Below are positions 51,902 through 60,632 of a DNA stretch of 64,000 nt, piece after piece. Position numbers and translations under genes: made by a program. The stretch is from Cybelea sp963824595 (GTDB taxonomy: Bacteria; Vulcanimicrobiota; Vulcanimicrobiia; Vulcanimicrobiales; Vulcanimicrobiaceae). The notes under the pieces are model-generated. The model did not search any database. It saw nothing but the letters and a program-made list of their open reading frames with translations, and was not told where the DNA came from. The stretch is taken from contig CAWGPY010000006.1 of NCBI GenBank assembly GCA_963824595.1, positions 1-64,000 on the forward strand, in the 5' to 3' direction. Within the stretch, counting starts at the first letter, position 1. Every line of letters starts with the position of its first letter.

Positions 51902-52518
51902 CGGCTAGGAAGGCGCGACTCGCACGCGCCCCAGTCGAGGTTTGCGAAGAACGCCTCGATGTACTTCGATTTCTCCGCGGGCTTGTAGTCCTTGATGAAC
52001 GCGTGCTCCCACACGTCGAGCACGACGACCGGCACGAACCCCGCGAGATTCCCGTTCTCGTGATCGCCGATCCAGTGGTTGGTGATCCGCCCGTTCGACG
52101 TGTCGCAGTACGCGATCGCCCACCCGATGCCGCGCATCCCCCCGACGGCCATGAAGTCGTTCTTCCATGCGTCGAATCCGCCATAGCTCTCGCCGAGCGC
52201 GTTGTAGAGGCGCCCGTTGCCGACGTCGCGCGGCGACGCGCTCATGTTGTCGAAGTAGTACTCGTGCAGCCGCATCCCGTTATATTCGAACCCGAGCCGG
52301 CGAACGAGCTCGGCGAAGGCCGGATCGCTCCCCGACGGCTTACCGCCCCGGCGGAACTCGTCGAGTCGCTCGTTGAGCAGGTTCACGTTCTTCACGTAGC
52401 CCTCGTAGAGACCGAAGTGCATCTCGAGCGTCGCGTCCGAGATGCCTTTCAAGCCCGAGAGATCCCACTTCTTGGGGGTATAGACGTTTGCGGTTTGGGT
52501 GATGGAGCCGTTACTCAT
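51898..52518 (-). CDS. Iron/manganese superoxide dismutase-like protein
   Basis: 206 aa. The four metal ligands can be found: His in LEMHFGLYEGYV, His in MRLHEYYF, Asp and His in VVVLDVWEHAFIKDY. Around the first ligand the usual KHH is replaced by LYE, and the second ligand sits in LHEYYF rather than NHxxFW, so the second shell is unusual. The C-terminal WGACESRLPSR is family-typical in position only. Probably a SOD with altered active-site surroundings. Confidence 0.78.
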   Translation of the reverse strand: MSNGSITQTANVYTPKKWDLSGLKGISDATLEMHFGLYEGYVKNVNLLNERLDEFRRGGKPSGSDPAFAELVRRLGFEYNGMRLHEYYFDNMSASPRDVGNGRLYNALGESYGGFDAWKNDFMAVGGMRGIGWAIAYCDTSNGRITNHWIGDHENGNLAGFVPVVVLDVWEHAFIKDYKPAEKSKYIEAFFANLDWGACESRLPSR

Positions 52519-52664
52519 AACCTCGAGTGGATACCCCGGGCGAGCGATCGCGAAACGCCGCGACCGCTAGGCCGCCGAGGTTGCCCTCCGCTCGAGGAGG
52601 AGGACACTCACTTACTGCGCGCAACATCCGTCGTATTCCGAACTGACACGAACGGAGGCTGTAC

Positions 52665-52781
52665 GTGAAGAATCCCCTGGACTCGCTGTTGGGCACCGTG
52701 ATCAGCGGCTTCGTCTTGACCGCCATCCTGTATTACATCGCGCGCGCCATCGTTTCGCACGCGACCGGGGCGGGCGCGTAG
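52665..52781 (+). CDS. 38-residue single-helix membrane protein
   Basis: GTG 52665 preceded by ACGGAGG; stop TAG 52779-52781. One hydrophobic helix (LLGTVISGFVLTAILYYIAR) with a short basic/His tail. One base separates its stop from the next membrane-protein ATG, so they are surely co-transcribed. A possible small subunit of that protein. Confidence 0.65.
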   Translation: MKNPLDSLLGTVISGFVLTAILYYIARAIVSHATGAGA

Positions 52782-52782
52782 T

Positions 52783-53298
52783 ATGTGGAACGACCCGATC
52801 TTCCGCTGGTTCCACATCATGGCGGGCATCATGTGGATCGGCCTGCTCTACTACTTCAACTTCGTGAACGTCGCGGCCGTCAAAGAAGCGACCGCCGCCG
52901 GCGAGGCCGGCCCGATCTCGAAGTACGTCGCGCCCAAGGCGCTGTTCTGGTTCCGCTGGGGCGCGGTCGCGACGTGGATCTTCGGCGCCGCCCTGCTGAG
53001 CACGTTTCACGGGCCCGACGGCACGAACGGCTTCCTGGGCGCCTTCGGTCTGCAGGGCGCGCTGGCGCCGATCGGATTCGGCGCGTGGCTCGGCACGATC
53101 ATGCTGCTCAACGTCTGGGGCATCATCTGGCCGAATCAAAAGAAGATCCTGGGGTTCGTGCCCGCCACCGACGAGCAGAAGGCGAAAGCGCGCCGGCTCG
53201 CGTTTCTCGCCTCGCGCGCGAACACGATGCTCTCGATTCCGATGCTGTTCTTCATGGCCACCGGCCCGACGACGCTCGGGCAGGCGATCTACCACTAG
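52783..53298 (+). CDS. Urate-oxidase-N-like (PuuD-type) membrane protein
   Basis: 171 aa with four hydrophobic helices. WFHIMAGIMWIGLLYYFNFV at the N-terminus, then LFWFRWGAVATWIFGAALLS, and LGTIMLLNVWGIIWPNQKKI, which carries the family's NVWxxIWPxQ signature. Matches the membrane half of PuuD urate hydroxylase, but without the cytochrome c half, as in widespread standalone homologues. Conserved His and Trp could bind heme; the actual reaction is unknown. Confidence 0.8.
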   Translation: MWNDPIFRWFHIMAGIMWIGLLYYFNFVNVAAVKEATAAGEAGPISKYVAPKALFWFRWGAVATWIFGAALLSTFHGPDGTNGFLGAFGLQGALAPIGFGAWLGTIMLLNVWGIIWPNQKKILGFVPATDEQKAKARRLAFLASRANTMLSIPMLFFMATGPTTLGQAIYH

Positions 53299-53302
53299 GG
53301 CA

Positions 53303-54289
53303 TTACGCCGGCGGCACGAGAACGATTTTGCCGACGTGCGCGCTCGACTCGAGGCGGGCGTGTGCGTCGGCGGCTCGTTCGAACGGATAAACCGAGTCGA
53401 TCGCCGGAACGATCGCCTCGCGTGCGGGCAGCAGCGGCCAGATCCGTTCCTCGAGCGCGTGCGCGATCGCGGCCTTCTCGCTCGCGCTGCGCGGCCGTAG
53501 GCTCGACGCCATGATCGCGGCGCGCCGGGCGAAGAGCGCGCCGAAATCGATCTCGACGATTCGGCCGCGCGGCATCGCCAGGCAGACGATTCGCCCGTCG
53601 AGCGCGAGCGCTTCGAGATCGCGCCGAATGTAGTCGCCGCCTACGATGTCGAGAACGACGTTCACGCCGCGCCCGCCGGTGAGGCGCGCTACTTCCGCCA
53701 CGAAGTCGGCCGTTCGGTAGTCGATCGCGTCGGTCGCGCCGAACGCGATGCACGCGGCGCACTTCTGCGCCGATCCGGCGGTCGCGATCGCGCGGGCTCC
53801 GAGCGCCGTCGCAAACATGATGGCGGTCGTGCCGATGCCGCTGCTTCCGCCGTGCACCAGCACGCTCTCGCCGGCTCGCAAGCGGCCGCGCACGAAGAGG
53901 TTGTCGTACACCGTGAAGGCATTCTCCGGCAGCGTCGCCGCCTCGACCATGCTCCAGCCGCGCGGGACCGGAAGCACTTGGCCCGCGGGCGCGACGACGA
54001 CCTCGGCGTAACCGCCGCCGTTGACCAGGGCGCAGACCTCCTCGCCGGTCGTCCAGCGCGTGACGCCCTCGCCGGCCGAAGCGATCCGGCCCGCGACCTC
54101 GAGCCCGAGGATCGGCGACGCACCCGGCGGCGGGGGATAGTTCCCCTGCCGCTGCATCGCGTCGGCGCGCGACACGCCCGCCGCCGCCACGGCGATCGCC
54201 ACCTCGCCGGGCCCCGGCGACGGTGCGGCGGTCGTGGCGACTCGCAGCACCTCCGGTGCGCCCGGAGCGTCGAACGTCACGTAGCGCAT
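53303..54289 (-). CDS. NADPH:quinone oxidoreductase (zinc-free MDR family)
   Basis: 328 aa from ATG 54289. GroES-like N-terminus with SRADAMQRQGNYPPPPGASP, LGLEVAGRIASAGEGVTRW, nucleotide loop VLVHGGSSGIGTTAIMFATA. No structural-zinc cysteines, matching QOR-type enzymes that reduce quinones or enones with NADPH. Start overlaps the queA 3' end by 13 bp. Confidence 0.88.
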   Translation of the reverse strand: MRYVTFDAPGAPEVLRVATTAAPSPGPGEVAIAVAAAGVSRADAMQRQGNYPPPPGASPILGLEVAGRIASAGEGVTRWTTGEEVCALVNGGGYAEVVVAPAGQVLPVPRGWSMVEAATLPENAFTVYDNLFVRGRLRAGESVLVHGGSSGIGTTAIMFATALGARAIATAGSAQKCAACIAFGATDAIDYRTADFVAEVARLTGGRGVNVVLDIVGGDYIRRDLEALALDGRIVCLAMPRGRIVEIDFGALFARRAAIMASSLRPRSASEKAAIAHALEERIWPLLPAREAIVPAIDSVYPFERAADAHARLESSAHVGKIVLVPPA

Positions 54290-55350
54290 CGCGGGTGTGC
54301 CAAGAACATCGCGTCGCCGAACGAGTAAAACCGGTACTCCCGCGCCACGGCGTCTTCGTAGGCGGCGAGGATACGATCGCATCCCGCGAAGGCGCAGACG
54401 AGCATCAGGAGCGTCGAGCGAGGCAGGTGAAAGTTGGTGATCATTGCCTCCACCACGCGAAAGCGATAGCCGGGCGTGATGAATATCGCCGTCGCGTGCT
54501 CGCCCGGCACCACGCGTCCGTGTTGCGCCGCGCAGCCCTCCAGGGCGCGCACGACGGTCGTGCCGGCGGCGACGACCCGGCGCCGTTGTGCGCGCGCGCG
54601 TTCGATCGCGCCGGCGGCACCGGGAGCGATCGTGTAGGCCTCGGCGTGCATCGCGTGCTCCTCGACGGTCTCCGCGGTGACCGGGCGGAACGTGCCGAGC
54701 CCGATGGAGAGCGCGATGCGGACGACCTCGACGCCGCGCCGTTCGATCGCCGCGAGCAGCTCGGGCGTGAAGTGCAGCGAGGCGGTCGGTGCGGCCACGC
54801 TGCCGGGAAGGCGAGCGAAAACGGACTGATAGCGTTGTCGCGCGTCGAGCGAATCGTTGTGAATGTAGGGCGGCAGCGGCGTCGAGCCGCGGCGCTCGAG
54901 GAACTCTTCGAACGGCACGTTCAGGCGCAGCTCGATTTCGCGCAGGCCGTCGTCGAGTTCCGCGCGGATCTCAGCTTCGCCGCATGGCTCGAAGGCGACG
55001 CGATCGCCGCAACGCAGCCGCCGCGCCGGGCGCGCGAGGGCCACCCACCGAACGGCGCTCGGATCGTAGCGCATCGCCCCGGCGGGATGCAGGAGCAGCA
55101 GCTCGGCGCGGCCTCCGCCGCGCGCGCGCGTGCCCAGCAGCCGCGCCGCGATCACGCGCGTCTCGTTGAGCACCAGCACGTCGCCGGGGTCCAGGAGTTC
55201 CGGCAGATCGCGAAAGTGCCGGTGCAGCGTCGTCTCGCCGTCGAGCACCATCAGGCGGCTCTCGTCGCGCCGCCGCGCGGGCCGCTGTGCGATCAGCCGC
55301 TCGGGCAGATCGTAATCGAAGGCGGCGACGGGCGTGCCGTGACGAACCAC
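54277..55350 (-). CDS. queA: S-adenosylmethionine:tRNA ribosyltransferase-isomerase
   Basis: 357 aa from GTG 55350. FDYDLPERLIAQRPARRRDE, VLNETRVIAARLLG, TASLHFTPELLAAI, IGLGTFRPV and the C-terminal MITNFHLPRSTLLMLVCAFA identify QueA. Transfers the ribosyl part of SAM to preQ1-tRNA to make epoxyqueuosine. The glutamine tRNA in this window is not a queuosine substrate. Confidence 0.95.
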   Translation of the reverse strand: MVRHGTPVAAFDYDLPERLIAQRPARRRDESRLMVLDGETTLHRHFRDLPELLDPGDVLVLNETRVIAARLLGTRARGGGRAELLLLHPAGAMRYDPSAVRWVALARPARRLRCGDRVAFEPCGEAEIRAELDDGLREIELRLNVPFEEFLERRGSTPLPPYIHNDSLDARQRYQSVFARLPGSVAAPTASLHFTPELLAAIERRGVEVVRIALSIGLGTFRPVTAETVEEHAMHAEAYTIAPGAAGAIERARAQRRRVVAAGTTVVRALEGCAAQHGRVVPGEHATAIFITPGYRFRVVEAMITNFHLPRSTLLMLVCAFAGCDRILAAYEDAVAREYRFYSFGDAMFLAHPRCAT

Positions 55351-55351
55351 G

Positions 55352-56341
55352 CTACGACGACGAGAGGATCGTGCCGGGGAAGTACGTGCCCGCGATGTCG
55401 GATACGCTACGCCCGGCGAGCGCCATGCCGCGCGCACCCCACTGGCAGAGTCCGACGCCGTGCCCGAGGCCGCCGCCCGAAAAGAGCAGCGCGCCGCCGG
55501 GGACGCCGCGCACGTCGTTGACCAGCAGGCTCGGCAGCACGCGCGCGCCGACGGCGCGGCGGAACGCGCTCCCGGCGACCGTCGCGCTTCCGCGGTCGGT
55601 CGTCAGCTCGAAAGCGCGCGCGCGGCCGCTGCCGTCGCGGGCGGCGACGCGAACGCCGCTGAGTTTACCGAACCCCGCGAGCGGCGTTGCGAGCCGCGCC
55701 GCGATCGCATCCAGCGACAGCGACGTCTGCCACCGGTAGTGCGTCGAGGCCGTGCACCACGTGCAGACGACGCCCTGCAGGTAGGGAATCGCGACGCCGT
55801 TCCAGGCGTCCGCGGACGACTCCGTATGGCCGCCGCAGCACGAGGAGTAGGCCACTTGCGCGAAGCCCGCGCCGAACCCCAACACCCGCCCGCGCGTGGC
55901 GTCGACGGCGGCGACGGCGGCGGGCGTCTCGCCCGCGACGCCGCGGTACACTTGGTCGAGCTCCGACGGCACGAGATCGTAGGAGCGGCGAGGATCGCTG
56001 CGCTGCAGCACGTAGGTGCGCGCGCAGATCGCCTGCGTCTGCAGCGCCGCCGGCGGCCAGCTGGGCGGCATCTCGGCCGATACGACGCTGTAGAGGTACG
56101 ACTCGAGGTCGACGACGTCGACGATCTGCCCGTCGGCCAGGCGTTCGAAGCTCCCGCGATACGGCGCGCCGTCGAACGTGAAGGTTTGCGGCGAGGACGC
56201 AGCCGCGTTGCCGCGCCCGAGCAGCACTCGCAGGGCCGGCCGCTGCGACGACGACGCGGGATCGGCGTCGCTCTGCGCCCGCGCCCGCGCCGTTGCGAGC
56301 AGCGCCGCCGCGCCGGTTAGCAAGAACTGCGCGCGAAACAT
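55352..56341 (-). CDS. SpoIID/LytB-like secreted protein
   Basis: 329 aa with a signal peptide (FRAQFLLTGAAALLATARARA). VVDLESYLYSVVSAEMPPSW, LQTQAICARTYVLQR, YSSCCGGHTESS and GGGLGHGVGLCQWGARGMAL are the SpoIID blocks. In endospore formers the enzyme is a lytic transglycosylase acting on denuded glycans; relatives occur in many non-sporulating lineages. 1 bp from queA. Confidence 0.88.
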   Translation of the reverse strand: MFRAQFLLTGAAALLATARARAQSDADPASSSQRPALRVLLGRGNAAASSPQTFTFDGAPYRGSFERLADGQIVDVVDLESYLYSVVSAEMPPSWPPAALQTQAICARTYVLQRSDPRRSYDLVPSELDQVYRGVAGETPAAVAAVDATRGRVLGFGAGFAQVAYSSCCGGHTESSADAWNGVAIPYLQGVVCTWCTASTHYRWQTSLSLDAIAARLATPLAGFGKLSGVRVAARDGSGRARAFELTTDRGSATVAGSAFRRAVGARVLPSLLVNDVRGVPGGALLFSGGGLGHGVGLCQWGARGMALAGRSVSDIAGTYFPGTILSSS

Positions 56342-56349
56342 CCGCCCGG

Positions 56350-57435
56350 CTAGAGCAGGCGATCCTGGGCGGTGGCGCCGCCCACGAGGCCGAGGTGCGC
56401 GTACGCGCGTGCCGTTGCGCGCCTGCCGCTGGCGGTTCGATTGACGAAGCCCTCCTTCAGCAGGAAGGGCTCGACGACGTCCTCGAGCGTCTCGGCGTCC
56501 TCGGTGAGCGTCGCCGCGATCGCGGCGATGCCGGCCGGGCCTCCGCGATACTGTTCGATGAGGGTGCGCAAGAAGGCGCGGTCGAGACGGTCGAGGCCGA
56601 GCCGGTCGACGCCTTCGCGCGCGAGCGCCTCGTCGGCGACGGCCGCGGTGACGCGACCGTCGCCGCGCACCTGCGCGTAGTCCCGCACGCGGCGCAGCAG
56701 CCGGTTGGCGATCCGCGGCGTTCCGCGGCTGCGTGCGGCGATCGCCTGCGACGCTTCGGAGTCGATCGGCACGTCCAGCACCGCCGCCGAGCGGCGCACG
56801 ATGCGATCGAGCTCGCCGATGCCGTAGTAGTCGAGATGATGCACGATTCCGAAGCGCTCGCGAAGCGGCGCCGTCAGCATGCCGGCCCGCGTCGTCGCGC
56901 CGACGAGCGTGAAGCGTTTGAGCGGAAGCTTCAGCGTCTTGGCGTACGCACCGCGATCCACGACGAAGTCGATCTGAAAATCCTCCATCGCGGGATAGAG
57001 AAACTCTTCGACCACCCGGCTGAGGCGGTGAATCTCGTCGACGAAGAACACGTCGCCCTCATCGAGCGACGTCAGGATTCCGACGAGGTCCTTGGGTTTC
57101 TCGAGCGTCGGCCCGCTGGTCGGGCGAAAGTTCGCGCCGAGCTCGCGCGCGATGAGGCCGGCCAGCGTCGTCTTGCCGAGGCCGGGTGGCCCGTAGAACA
57201 ACACGTGCTCGAGCGGCTCGCCGCGCCGCTTCGCCGCGTCGATCGAGATGTGGAGATTCTCGATGACCTGCTCCTGGCCGACGTACTCGTCGAACGTGCG
57301 CGGCCGGAGGCTCGCGCCGTAGAGCTCGTCTTCCAACGTGTCCTGCGGATCGACGATGCGTTCGGGTTCCGCGGCGGCCTGCGGCGCGACGTCGTCGGGG
57401 CCCAACAGACGTCTGCGAGCATCGGGCGCGGTCAT
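56350..57435 (-). CDS. ruvB: Holliday junction branch-migration ATPase RuvB
   Basis: 361 aa from ATG 57435. Walker A VLFYGPPGLGKTTLAGLIAR, Walker B VFFVDEIHRLS, sensor 1 VGATTRAGMLTAPLRERFGI, arginine-containing C-terminal winged helix. Hexameric motor. Overlaps ruvA by 4 bp. Confidence 0.96.
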   Translation of the reverse strand: MTAPDARRRLLGPDDVAPQAAAEPERIVDPQDTLEDELYGASLRPRTFDEYVGQEQVIENLHISIDAAKRRGEPLEHVLFYGPPGLGKTTLAGLIARELGANFRPTSGPTLEKPKDLVGILTSLDEGDVFFVDEIHRLSRVVEEFLYPAMEDFQIDFVVDRGAYAKTLKLPLKRFTLVGATTRAGMLTAPLRERFGIVHHLDYYGIGELDRIVRRSAAVLDVPIDSEASQAIAARSRGTPRIANRLLRRVRDYAQVRGDGRVTAAVADEALAREGVDRLGLDRLDRAFLRTLIEQYRGGPAGIAAIAATLTEDAETLEDVVEPFLLKEGFVNRTASGRRATARAYAHLGLVGGATAQDRLL

Positions 57436-58058
57436 GACGGCCCCTTCGCCGCTTTGCGCCGGTATATCTCCGCGAGCAGGCCTTCGGCCTGGTCGAGATC
57501 GGGCGTTGCCTCGAGCGTCTCGCGAATCATCGCCTCGCCTTCCGCGCGCTTGTACCCGAGCTGCAACAGCACGGCCAGCGCTTCGTCGGCAAAGTCGGGA
57601 ATCGGAGCGGGCGCCGCCTGGGGCGCGTCGCGGATCAGCAAGAACCTCGCGACCTTTCCCTGGAGCTTCGCGACGATGTCGCGCGCCTTCTGCTGGCCGA
57701 TGCCCGGCAGCGTCTTGAGGAAAGCGTAGTCGCCGCGATCGATCGCGCCGGCGATCACCGACATCGGCGCGCTGAACGCGCGCGCGGCGGAGCGCGGGCC
57801 GATCGAAGCCACCGTCAGCAACGCTTCGAAGAAGTCGCGTTCGATCGCGTTCGTGAACCCATAATACGTGAACCGGCCGCTGTTGCCGTCGAGGTTGACG
57901 ACGGAGTAGATCTCGAGGACGACGCGCTCGCCCGGCGTCGCCGGGATCTTCTCGGCGATGCACGGCGGCAGCACGATCTCGTAGCCCAGGCCGCCGGCCT
58001 CGACGACCGCCGCCTCGGCGGTGCGCTCGACCAGCGAGCCCGCAATCCTAGAGAACAC
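57432..58058 (-). CDS. ruvA: Holliday junction DNA-binding protein RuvA
   Basis: 208 aa from GTG 58058. OB fold (MFSRIAGSLVERTAEAAVVE), helix-hairpin-helix motifs (LTVASIGPRSAARAFSAPM, LKTLPGIGQQKARDIVAKLQ) and a C-terminal RuvB-binding domain. Tetrameric junction scaffold. Overlaps ruvC by 11 bp. Confidence 0.94.
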   Translation of the reverse strand: MFSRIAGSLVERTAEAAVVEAGGLGYEIVLPPCIAEKIPATPGERVVLEIYSVVNLDGNSGRFTYYGFTNAIERDFFEALLTVASIGPRSAARAFSAPMSVIAGAIDRGDYAFLKTLPGIGQQKARDIVAKLQGKVARFLLIRDAPQAAPAPIPDFADEALAVLLQLGYKRAEGEAMIRETLEATPDLDQAEGLLAEIYRRKAAKGPS

Positions 58059-58533
58059 GGCGCTCGACGACGTTGAGGAAGGCCAGCGCGAGCGCCAGCG
58101 CGTCGGACACGTCGTTGGGCTTCGGGGCGCTGCGGAGGTTGAGCAACCGCGTGACCATTGCGTTGACCTGCTCCTTGCGCGCGGCGCCCGAACCGACCAG
58201 CGCGCGTTTCACGCGCGCGTGCCCGAGCGTGTAGACCGCGACGCCGGCCTGCGCGCTCGCGAGGCAGAGCACGCCGCGGGCGTGTCCCATCAAGAGCGCC
58301 GACCGCGGATTCTTATACGTGGTGTAGAGCTCTTCGATCACGACCAGCGCCGGATTGGTCTGCGCGATCACGTCGCAGATGCCCGCGTGCAGCTCGCGCA
58401 GCCGCTCTTCCAGCGTGCCGCCGGCGCGCGGCACGACGACGCCGGCCTCGATAAGAGCAACGCGCCCGTTTCGCCGCTCGATCGCTCCGTATCCGGTGGT
58501 GCGCAGCGCGGGGTCGATGCCGAGAATGCGCAA
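58048..58533 (-). CDS. ruvC: Holliday junction resolvase RuvC
   Basis: 161 aa from TTG 58533 (RILGIDPALRTTGYGAIE). Catalytic acids: Asp in GIDPALR, Glu in VVIEELY, two Asp in PKPNDVSDALALALA. No ATG or GTG is placed at the family start, so TTG is inferred. The same frame runs far upstream through the kinase gene but that is a shadow. Confidence 0.92.
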   Translation of the reverse strand: MRILGIDPALRTTGYGAIERRNGRVALIEAGVVVPRAGGTLEERLRELHAGICDVIAQTNPALVVIEELYTTYKNPRSALLMGHARGVLCLASAQAGVAVYTLGHARVKRALVGSGAARKEQVNAMVTRLLNLRSAPKPNDVSDALALALAFLNVVERRVL

Positions 58534-58556
58534 CGGGTCGCGTGCCTTCGCGAAGG

Positions 58557-60632
58557 CTATGGCGGCGCCGTTCCGTTGACGGTGACCGTCAGCATCGAGC
58601 CCGGCGCGAGCGCGGTGCCTGCCGGCGGCGTCGTCCCGATCACCTTGCCGTCGGCGCCGGCGGTCGTCGTGTACTCCCAGCGCGCGACGCCGTATCCGTA
58701 GGCGCGCAGCGTCTGCGTGGCCTGCACGGGCGTCATGCCGACGGTGTCGGGCACCTCGCCCGAGACGGAGAGCGTGATGCTCACGCCGGAACCCTCCGGC
58801 TGCTGGCCCGCGGCCGGTGCCTGCGCGACGACCGTTCCGTTGTTCGCGCTCTGCTGAACGTAGCGTACGGTGACCGCGAAGCCCGCGGCCGTGAGCGCCT
58901 GCCGCGCCGCGTCGTAGTCGTTTCCGACCACGTTGGGCAGGCTCACCATCGGCCCGCCTCCCGGCGGCGTCGCGACGGCGCTGGGCTCGCCGTTGTTGAC
59001 GACGACGCGCACGATCGCGTTGCGATCCACCTTCGTGCCCGCGGCGATCGACTGCGAGCCGATGGTGTCGGGCGGCATTCCGGCTACGCTCTGCGACGTG
59101 TCGAGGGTGATCCCGAGCCGGTTCGACTGCGCGCGCGCCGCCTCGACCGACATGCCGACGAAGTTCGGCATGACGACCGGCGGCGGGCCGTTCGAGACGA
59201 TCAGCGTGACGCGGCTCCCCTCGGGGACCTTTGCGCCGGGCTTCGGCAGCTGGTCGGTGACGTTGTCGCGCACGGTGTTGTCGAAGCGCCGCACGAGCGT
59301 GACGGCGAAGCCCTCCTGCTGCAGCGTTCGCTGCGCGTCGTTGACGTTGTACCCGCGCACGTCGTCGAGGCCGCGCAGCGGCTTCCCGTTGCTCACCACG
59401 AGCTCGACCACCTGATTCTTCTCGACCTTCGTGCCGGCCGGCGGCGATTGCCGGATGACGTGATCGGGCGCGACCGTTTCGCTCGCGCTCTTCGTAAAGC
59501 GCGTGCGCAATCCGGAGTTGACGACGGCTTGCTGCGCCTGCGCCTGCGTCATCCCGGTGTAGTCGGCCACCACGATGCCCGGCGCGAGCCCGGGGAGCGG
59601 CCGCGCGAAGAGCAGATAGCCGGCGGCCGTCGCGGCGAGCAGGGCGACGATCAGACCCGCGACCACCCACGGCCGGCGAGCGCGTGCGTCGCCGGACTCC
59701 ACGGAGGTGTGGTCGGGCATCGGCGAGCGGCGCGGCGGCAGCCCCTGACCTCGCGCGAGCGGCACCCCGGGCGCGTCGTCCGAGATCCGGTACGCCGGGA
59801 CGGCCGGGCGTTCGCGCGCTTCGCGCAGCGCCGTGGCGAGTTCGCTCGCGGATTGGAAGCGGTGTTCGGGCCGCTTCTGCAATAGGCGGTTGACGATGGC
59901 CGCCAACGCGGGACTCACGCCCGTCTCGTGCACGTCGATCGTCGGTACGGGGTCGCCGATGTGCTTGAGCGCGACGGTCACGGGCGACTCGCCCGAGTAC
60001 GGCAGCGTGCCGGTCAGCATCTGGTAGAGGACGACGCCCAGGCTGTAGAGATCGGCGGTCTCGTGGACCTCGTGCTCCTGCGCCTGCTCCGGCGAGATGT
60101 AGTAGACGCTGCCCATCACGAGTCCCGGCTTCGTGAGCGCCATCGTCTGCTGCGAGACGGCGCGGGCGATGCCGAAATCGGAGAGCTTGACCACGTCGTC
60201 TTTCGTCACCAGCACGTTGGCGGGCTTGATGTCGCGGTGGAGGAGGCCCTGACGGTGCGCGTAAGCCAGCCCGCTCGCGATCTGCGCGGCGTAGTCGATC
60301 GCCACCGGTTCGGGCAGGCGCCCGTCGGCCGCGATGATCTCGGCGAGCGACGGTCCGTCGACGAGCTCCATCACGATGAAGTACGTGTCGCCCTGTTGGC
60401 CCATGTCGTAGGTGTTGACGATATTGGGGTGCGAGAGCTTGGCCGCCGACTCGGCCTCTTGGTAGAAGCGCCGGACGAACTCGTCGTCCGCCGCATACTG
60501 CTCGCGGAGGATCTTGATCGCCACGCGGCGCCGCAACAGGATGTCGGTGCCGCAATAGACGATCGCCATGCCGCCTTCGCCGAGCTTGCGATCGAGCCGA
60601 TAGCGATTGTTGAACGTGCGTTCTTCGATCAA
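58557..60632 (-). CDS. PASTA-domain serine/threonine protein kinase
   Basis: 691 aa from TTG 60632, overlapping the PBP stop (TTGA). Kinase domain residues about 12-270: KLGEGGMAIVY, AIKILRE, LLHRDIKPANVLV, LSDFGIARA, activation segment to SPEQAQEHE. One membrane helix at about 325-345 (WVVAGLIVALLAATAAGYLL), then five PASTA repeats to the C-terminus. PknB/Stk1-like: senses muropeptide or lipid II outside and phosphorylates division and wall proteins. Confidence 0.95.
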   Translation of the reverse strand: MIEERTFNNRYRLDRKLGEGGMAIVYCGTDILLRRRVAIKILREQYAADDEFVRRFYQEAESAAKLSHPNIVNTYDMGQQGDTYFIVMELVDGPSLAEIIAADGRLPEPVAIDYAAQIASGLAYAHRQGLLHRDIKPANVLVTKDDVVKLSDFGIARAVSQQTMALTKPGLVMGSVYYISPEQAQEHEVHETADLYSLGVVLYQMLTGTLPYSGESPVTVALKHIGDPVPTIDVHETGVSPALAAIVNRLLQKRPEHRFQSASELATALREARERPAVPAYRISDDAPGVPLARGQGLPPRRSPMPDHTSVESGDARARRPWVVAGLIVALLAATAAGYLLFARPLPGLAPGIVVADYTGMTQAQAQQAVVNSGLRTRFTKSASETVAPDHVIRQSPPAGTKVEKNQVVELVVSNGKPLRGLDDVRGYNVNDAQRTLQQEGFAVTLVRRFDNTVRDNVTDQLPKPGAKVPEGSRVTLIVSNGPPPVVMPNFVGMSVEAARAQSNRLGITLDTSQSVAGMPPDTIGSQSIAAGTKVDRNAIVRVVVNNGEPSAVATPPGGGPMVSLPNVVGNDYDAARQALTAAGFAVTVRYVQQSANNGTVVAQAPAAGQQPEGSGVSITLSVSGEVPDTVGMTPVQATQTLRAYGYGVARWEYTTTAGADGKVIGTTPPAGTALAPGSMLTVTVNGTAPP

